Shown piece after piece: positions 6,146 through 10,707 of a stretch of DNA of 10,707 nt (positions are counted from its first letter, which is position 1; each line of letters begins with the position of its first letter). The stretch comes from Methanomassiliicoccaceae archaeon. GTDB taxonomy: Archaea; Thermoplasmatota; Thermoplasmata; Methanomassiliicoccales; Methanomethylophilaceae. The notes beneath the pieces were generated by a model. That model worked only from the letters and a program-made list of their open reading frames with translations, had not been told where the DNA came from and searched no databases. The translations under genes and the position numbers were made by a program. The stretch is taken from NCBI GenBank assembly GCA_016282555.1, contig JAEEKU010000070.1, forward strand, positions 1 to 10,707, given 5' to 3'.

Positions 6146-9004
6146 ATGGGATACAATTTCTGCAGATATCTCGGAGTCGATCCTTACGCGGACATCGACG
6201 TCCGGGCTGTGCTCGATGAAATAGTGCCGGAGTGGGAAAAGGAATACCGGAGTTCGCCGAATCCCCGCAGACGCTACACTCTGGGCGAGTGCTTGAGGAC
6301 GGCGGACGAGATCCGCGGAAATCCCGCGGTTTTCAGCGAACTCAGGAGCAGTTACAAGAGGCAGATCGAGAACCATGTGAGAAACATTTCCAGAAGAGCC
6401 GTTACGACTCACAGCGGAAGGGTCGCGGTGCGCAAAGAGGAGCTGGAGAGATCCAGAGGGTTCCTGATGAAGCTGTTCCCGGGCATCGGGCCGGAAACCG
6501 TCGGCAATCTGTTCAGAACGTTCAACATAAGTTCGGAACCGCCCGGACATCCGGAAGGACATCTGACTTTCGAGGCGATGAAGCCGATCGGCGCATTCAT
6601 TCCGCAGGAAGCGATAAACATCGCTGCGGGATTTCTCGGCAAAGAGCCGGTTCTTACCGCCGGTTCCGGGCAGCCCGAAGTCTTCCGCGTCTACAGTAAC
6701 GTCAAAGACGCTTTGGATAAAAACAGGGACCGTATCCCGGAAGCCGGCACGCTGAAAAACGTGCTGGATAACGTACAGAACGACTATAAGGATGCATCGA
6801 AGCTCCGGAAATCGACGGAATACGGGCTCTGCCAGAAGCTGCTGGACGAGCTGGATATAAAGGAAAAGCTTCTCGAGGAGACTTGTTTCATACCCTCTTC
6901 CGAAATAAACTCGCTGTTAAGCAGAATCCCGGAAGATAAGATCGGATTGTGCAGCAGCATCCTCGAATCTTTCTGTTTCGAAAACTCCGTTTATGCGGAT
7001 TTTTCCGGAACGGTCACCGTCTCCAGGTGCCCGGAGTGCCTGTGCATGCTCACGCGGGAAGAACAGTACTGCCCGGAGTGCGGAATCCGTCTGAGCATCA
7101 GGTGCCCCGGATGCGGAACCGGGCAGTCCTTCGGAAACAGCAGCTGTTCCAAGTGCGGAAAGGATCTGGACGGATACAAAAGAACCTGCGGGGAGATGCT
7201 CGGCGAGTACAACGCGCTCTTCGGCAGAGGATCCCTGAAGGAAGCCGGGATTCTTCTGGACAAAATGAAGAAAATCGATTATTTCAGAGAGACCGAACCT
7301 CTTTTCTACGAGAAACTGAAAGAGAAGAAACTGCTTCTCGATTCCGAGAGGAAAGAGTTCGAAGAGCTCTCCAAAACCGGCAATTATTACGCAATATCGC
7401 AGAAATGCTCCGAGATTATGAAGAATCATCCGGGGCTGGCATCCGAAATTTTCAGTTTCGGGAAGATAAGCGAGGATGCGGAGAGCAGGGTAAACAAAGC
7501 CCGCGGATACTGTGCCATGGCGTCGGAGGAGCCTGACGAAGGCAGAAAACAGGAACTGTACTCCGAAGCCGCCGCGGTATGTCCGGATTATCCCGAATCT
7601 TCGGCTTATATCTCCGAAATGATGCCCGACTGCATCGGCAGAACCGAAATACGCTACGACGGCGGCCGGGTCAGACTGAATATCTATCCGGTCCAGACGG
7701 AGAACGTCAAGTTCCGCATCTACCGCAGCACGGGAGGGCGTCCGTTCGATTACGGATCCCCCGCCGCCGTCATCCAGGAGACGGAGTTTACGGATTCGGA
7801 CGTGAAATCGGGAACGGCGTACCGTTATTCCGTCCGTCCCGAGCGCTGGGGAATTCTTACCACGGAGGAGTCCGTGCTGACGATAGAGACTCTCGAAAAG
7901 GCGGGGACGATAATCGAACCCGTTCTCAGCGGATTCCGCATAAGCTTCGCCAGACCCTCCGGCTCCAGACGCGTGCGCATATTCAAAAAAGATCTGAAAA
8001 CCGGGGAGTCCTCGGAGCTCATGTTCCCGGAGGAAGCCTGCGTCATCGAAGATCTATGCCAGGAAAACACCGGATACGAATACCGCGTCGTCACGGAGTA
8101 CGATATCGGCGGCAGCATAAAAACCGCCGAAGAGATCATCGAAACGTCCCCGTTCTCCTACCCGAAGCCGCTGGATTATTCCATCAGCAGAAACGCGGAC
8201 GGCACGTACACGCTCGTCCACGATCCGATCGATCTGCCCGTTTCCGTATTCGTGTCGGAAACCCCTCTTTACGAGAACGCCCTGATCCGTCTGGACGGCA
8301 CGGAGGCGCCCGTTTCGTCGTCCGGTCCCGGAATCTGCGAGACAACGTTCTCTCTGGGAGACAGTCTGGAATATTACATCCATCCCGCCATAATGCTGAA
8401 CAGCAGCTACGCTGTTTTCTGCACCGGAGCCAGAATCCGCACCGTGGGATGTTTCTCCAACATAAGGAAGAAATACGCCGGCGGAGACTGCGTTCTGTTC
8501 ATGGACTGGCCGGATACCGCGGTATCTGCGAGAGCCGTACTCAGAGGAAACGGTCCGGACGAAGTCAGGATGATTACTTACAGCGATTACATCACTGCCG
8601 GAGGGCTCGCGATACCCTCCGGATTCGTTTCCGCGGATCTCTACGCCATCCATCACATCAACGCTGAGCGTCCGGAATCCGATGCGGTGCATGTGAATCT
8701 GAACCGCGAAGCGAGAATAAGGTATACCGCGGAGCGGTCGAAAGACGGAATCACGATAAGAATAAAATCTGACGCTCAGGAGATACCCGCGTTCAGAGCA
8801 GTCATCGCGTCCGGAGTCCCCCTCGGCATAGACGACGGGGAAGCGATTTACAAAAGCAACAGAATACCCCGCAGCGAGGCGGAAATCAGATTCCGGTGCA
8901 GCAGATCGGGAACCGTGAGGCTGTTCTTCACGGATGATTCGGAATACGACAGATACAGACTCATCTGTACCGGACGAGGGATGCGATATGGCTTTATTCA
9001 GTAA
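6146..9004 (+). CDS. J-like, double zinc ribbon and Fn3-type multidomain protein, 952 aa
   Basis: Residues about 4-75 resemble a degenerate J domain. YLGVDPYADID begins like the J-domain LGV start, followed by a long charged helix, a short RSSPNP loop where HPD would be, and a third helix ending NPAVFSELRSSYKRQ, comparable to the DPxxRxxYD end. HPD is missing. A helical region follows. Two four-Cys zinc ribbons come next (C285/C288 with C299/C302, C310/C313 with C324/C327). Then a charged helical, TPR-like stretch runs to about 480. The rest (about 490-952) is a chain of beta domains of fibronectin-III type; the unit with DWPD (787-790) and YSDYITAGG (812-820) recalls Fn3-like units in bacterial proteins encoded next to Hsp70 genes (from memory). 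No signal peptide is present, so it is cytosolic. It starts 16 nt after the Hsp70 stop and overlaps the GTPase start. It probably acts as a co-chaperone scaffold; this is inference. GTG 6137 would add 3 residues. Confidence -1.
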   Translation: MGYNFCRYLGVDPYADIDVRAVLDEIVPEWEKEYRSSPNPRRRYTLGECLRTADEIRGNPAVFSELRSSYKRQIENHVRNISRRAVTTHSGRVAVRKEELERSRGFLMKLFPGIGPETVGNLFRTFNISSEPPGHPEGHLTFEAMKPIGAFIPQEAINIAAGFLGKEPVLTAGSGQPEVFRVYSNVKDALDKNRDRIPEAGTLKNVLDNVQNDYKDASKLRKSTEYGLCQKLLDELDIKEKLLEETCFIPSSEINSLLSRIPEDKIGLCSSILESFCFENSVYADFSGTVTVSRCPECLCMLTREEQYCPECGIRLSIRCPGCGTGQSFGNSSCSKCGKDLDGYKRTCGEMLGEYNALFGRGSLKEAGILLDKMKKIDYFRETEPLFYEKLKEKKLLLDSERKEFEELSKTGNYYAISQKCSEIMKNHPGLASEIFSFGKISEDAESRVNKARGYCAMASEEPDEGRKQELYSEAAAVCPDYPESSAYISEMMPDCIGRTEIRYDGGRVRLNIYPVQTENVKFRIYRSTGGRPFDYGSPAAVIQETEFTDSDVKSGTAYRYSVRPERWGILTTEESVLTIETLEKAGTIIEPVLSGFRISFARPSGSRRVRIFKKDLKTGESSELMFPEEACVIEDLCQENTGYEYRVVTEYDIGGSIKTAEEIIETSPFSYPKPLDYSISRNADGTYTLVHDPIDLPVSVFVSETPLYENALIRLDGTEAPVSSSGPGICETTFSLGDSLEYYIHPAIMLNSSYAVFCTGARIRTVGCFSNIRKKYAGGDCVLFMDWPDTAVSARAVLRGNGPDEVRMITYSDYITAGGLAIPSGFVSADLYAIHHINAERPESDAVHVNLNREARIRYTAERSKDGITIRIKSDAQEIPAFRAVIASGVPLGIDDGEAIYKSNRIPRSEAEIRFRCSRSGTVRLFFTDDSEYDRYRLICTGRGMRYGFIQ
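8976..8980 (+). promoter_or_regulatory. Shine-Dalgarno site that sets the GTPase start
   Basis: GAGGG lies 7 nt before the ATG at 8988. It favours that start over the farther in-frame ATG at 8934, which would add 18 polar residues and a 71-nt overlap with the preceding gene. Confidence -1.
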
Positions 9005-9980
9005 AAAAGAGAAGGAAACCGGCAAAACCGGATATTTCTGCTGCTATTGCTTCTCATCCTATACCGAGCCGCATTATTTGTGCAGAAACCGGGACTGCGT
9101 CTCACGCGGAGAGAAGGACGAGGAGAGAAGCAGGTTTCAGGGCATCGCCGCCGACGCGGAATACCATGCAGTAAGAAGAAACAGATGCGACAGGTGCAAG
9201 AGCACGGATCTCATCAGGGTATGCCCGGTATGCCACAATCCCGAACCCGCCGGGAAAGCGTCGGGCATCGCAGTCATCGGATCCTCCGGATCGGGAAAAA
9301 GCAGTCTCATTTCCGCGGCGGTCAGCGAATTCATCAGCTCCGGCTGGGATTTCGCGGACGGCTATTCGGAATCGCTTTTCGAAAAAGGATACCGGATACG
9401 GAACAACAAGGCTCTGGACAGGACGCCCTCCGTATCCGGAAACAGGATTCTCCATTTCACGTCGGACGACAGATTCGTCTCGATCATCGACATCCCGGGC
9501 GAGGATCTCGAAAGTTCCGGAAACAGGGAGAAGTCCGCACCGGAAAAGTATATCGCCAAGGCATCCGGGATACTGTTCGCCGTCGATTTATCGAAAACGG
9601 ACAGCGCCCTCAACATCCTGAACTATCTGGTTTCTCTCGAAGGAATAAAGGAAATCCCGGTCGCGGTCGTCCTCATGAAATCCGACAGGATATCCGCCGG
9701 GCTTCCGCGCAGTTCCGCCCTGTTCATTCCCGAGGAAGCCGCGGAGGGGGAAGAGTACGAGGAAGACTCGGAAATGATCAACTCCGAAGTCTCTGAGCGC
9801 ATCGGGAGAAGTATCCAGGGTTTCATAAAAACGGTGAACGGGTTCGATCGCTGCCGCTTCTTCGCGGCTTCGGCGCTCGGAAACGATCCTGACAAGGGAG
9901 GCGTCGTCTACCTTGCTCCGGTCAGAGCGAAGGACCCTTTCATATGGCTCCTCAGGGAAAAGGAATGTAATGGACAATGA
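8988..9980 (+). CDS. Zinc-ribbon TRAFAC-type GTPase (DO-GTPase2-like), 330 aa
   Basis: The N-terminus carries two zinc-binding clusters: C18/C21 with C32/C37, and C67/C70 with C79/C82 (ending CPVCHN). The GTPase domain starts directly after. The P-loop is GSSGSGKSS (98-106), the G3 motif is IIDIPGED (166-173, DxPGE where classical GTPases have DxxGQ), the G4-like motif is VVLMKSD (227-233), and a G5-like FFAASALG lies at 291-298. An acidic insertion, PEEAAEGEEYEEDSE (about 248-262), precedes the last helix. Zinc ribbons ending in CPxCHN immediately before the P-loop, together with DxPGE, fit the double-GTPase 2 group of TRAFAC GTPases found in bacterial and archaeal conflict-type gene clusters. 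Family placement is from memory of these motifs and is moderately sure; a P-loop NTPase is certain. It overlaps the preceding gene by 17 nt and the GrpE-like gene by 11 nt, so it belongs to the same operon. It is soluble. Confidence -1.
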   Translation: MALFSKKEKETGKTGYFCCYCFSSYTEPHYLCRNRDCVSRGEKDEERSRFQGIAADAEYHAVRRNRCDRCKSTDLIRVCPVCHNPEPAGKASGIAVIGSSGSGKSSLISAAVSEFISSGWDFADGYSESLFEKGYRIRNNKALDRTPSVSGNRILHFTSDDRFVSIIDIPGEDLESSGNREKSAPEKYIAKASGILFAVDLSKTDSALNILNYLVSLEGIKEIPVAVVLMKSDRISAGLPRSSALFIPEEAAEGEEYEEDSEMINSEVSERIGRSIQGFIKTVNGFDRCRFFAASALGNDPDKGGVVYLAPVRAKDPFIWLLREKECNGQ

Positions 9981-10707
9981 AAAGAACAAAATGGTGAATT
10001 TCGAAATGAGCAGCCGTAAAAGTAAAAACCAGTCCGGAAAGCCGGCCCGCAGAACGGAAAAGCAGGAACCCGATGCCGCGCTCAGAACCGAACTGGACGA
10101 GATCAGATCCCTTATCAGCGATACAACAGATAAAACGCCTCCGGAGATTTCAGAGCAGCTCGGCCGCATAAACGATACCCTCTCCGGAATAAGCGCCAAG
10201 ATGTCCGGCGGATCGGCATACGAAGAGGATCTCGCCGGGATAAAAGCCGGGATGGAGGAACTGCTTTCCAAAAAGAAACAGGATTTCTCGTCCTACGTGA
10301 CTTCCAGAGAACAGATGAAGACTCTTCTCGCGGCGGTGGAAAGAAGGGATGCCGAAATCACAGATAAATCTTTCATCAGAGTGATGGAGCAGATATCCGC
10401 CATGAGGGAGGACTACTGCAGGCTCTGCACCGATATCCGCGAGAGATACTCCGGAATGAGCGCCGAAGAGGTCCTCTCCTCTTTCGAAGCTTACAAAGTG
10501 GATATGGACAACATTCTCTCGGACAGCGGGGTGTTCATAGGGCAGTTCCCGTACGAGAAGTTCAACGGCATCCACCAGCGCGTGGTCGGGATCATTCCGA
10601 CGGGGGATCCGGAAAAGAACGGGAAGATCGCGGAGAGAGTATCGGACGGATACAAGCTCGGCGGCAAGGTCCTGATTAAAGAGAAAGTATCCGTATACAG
10701 ACTATCA
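9970..10707 (+). CDS. GrpE-like nucleotide exchange factor, 246 residues visible (3' end outside window)
   Basis: GrpE releases ADP from Hsp70 so that a new ATP can bind. This frame is open to the last base and has no stop in the window. Residues 1-32 are basic and probably disordered. Residues about 33-180 are charged, heptad-like helix with LRTELDEIRSLI and QLGRINDTLSGISAKM, as in the long GrpE coiled coil. Residues about 189-246 match the GrpE beta domain: FNGIHQRVVGIIPTGDP resembles the HEAV-type strand, and IAERVSDGYKLGGKVLIKEKV with VSVYR is the typical VxxGYxLxGxVLRxAxVxV pattern. The visible N-terminal part is longer than in many GrpE proteins. The start ATG overlaps the GTPase gene and is preceded by AAGGA at 5 nt; ATG 9991 is an alternative. 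Co-location with the Hsp70 and the J-like protein implies a dedicated exchange factor, perhaps distinct from the housekeeping GrpE. Confidence -1.
   Translation, partial: MDNEKNKMVNFEMSSRKSKNQSGKPARRTEKQEPDAALRTELDEIRSLISDTTDKTPPEISEQLGRINDTLSGISAKMSGGSAYEEDLAGIKAGMEELLSKKKQDFSSYVTSREQMKTLLAAVERRDAEITDKSFIRVMEQISAMREDYCRLCTDIRERYSGMSAEEVLSSFEAYKVDMDNILSDSGVFIGQFPYEKFNGIHQRVVGIIPTGDPEKNGKIAERVSDGYKLGGKVLIKEKVSVYRLS

Noticed and set aside
8054..9025. Minus-strand open frame of 323 codons across the end of the Fn3 protein
   Set aside because: It is antisense to a coding region with clear beta-domain sequence, and its translation is Arg/Ser-rich without any recognisable family.
9047..9796. Alternative plus-strand frame of 249 codons inside the GTPase gene
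   Set aside because: It is very Arg-rich and lacks domains, whereas the overlapping frame contains all GTPase motifs.

Overview
The window looks like part of an archaeal chromosome, most likely a host-associated Thermoplasmata or Methanomassiliicoccales-type methanogen. That assignment is an inference. It rests on AT-rich TATA-like boxes about 24-28 nt upstream of several first-gene ATGs (leaderless transcription) combined with Shine-Dalgarno sites before genes inside operons. Exported InlB-repeat/transglutaminase proteins and Sel1-repeat proteins are also common in that group. Of the eight stop codons in the window, seven are TGA, one is TAA and none is TAG. No rRNA, tRNA, CRISPR array or insertion sequence was seen.

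Layout: (1) 1-1385, the 3' end of feoB (ferrous iron transporter) overlapping a 59-residue FeoB-associated Cys-rich membrane protein, closed by a strong hairpin/T-tract terminator. (2) 1467-2810, an exported protein with two InlB-type B-repeats and a C-terminal transglutaminase-like Cys-His-Glu domain. It converges with a 63-residue two-helix membrane protein on the minus strand (2991-2800). (3) 3061-3987, a Sel1-repeat protein that shares a short divergent promoter region with the membrane protein. (4) 4052 to the window end, a compact four-gene operon.

The operon is the notable part. It encodes an Hsp70 ATPase in which the helical lid of the substrate-binding domain is replaced by a von Willebrand A domain with an intact MIDAS. 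Next is a 952-residue protein with a J-domain-like N-terminus lacking HPD, then two zinc ribbons, a helical region and several fibronectin-III-like beta domains. Then come a GTPase with two zinc ribbons and a DxPGE switch motif, resembling the double-GTPase (DO-GTPase2-like) TRAFAC proteins, and a coiled-coil GrpE-like nucleotide exchange factor cut by the window edge. Genes overlap or are nearly contiguous. Together they look like a dedicated, diverged DnaK-DnaJ-GrpE triad coupled to a GTPase and to adhesion-type modules (vWA, Fn3, zinc ribbon). Function is unknown. A regulated protein-assembly machine or a conflict/defence or signalling system built on chaperone ATPase cycling are both reasonable hypotheses.
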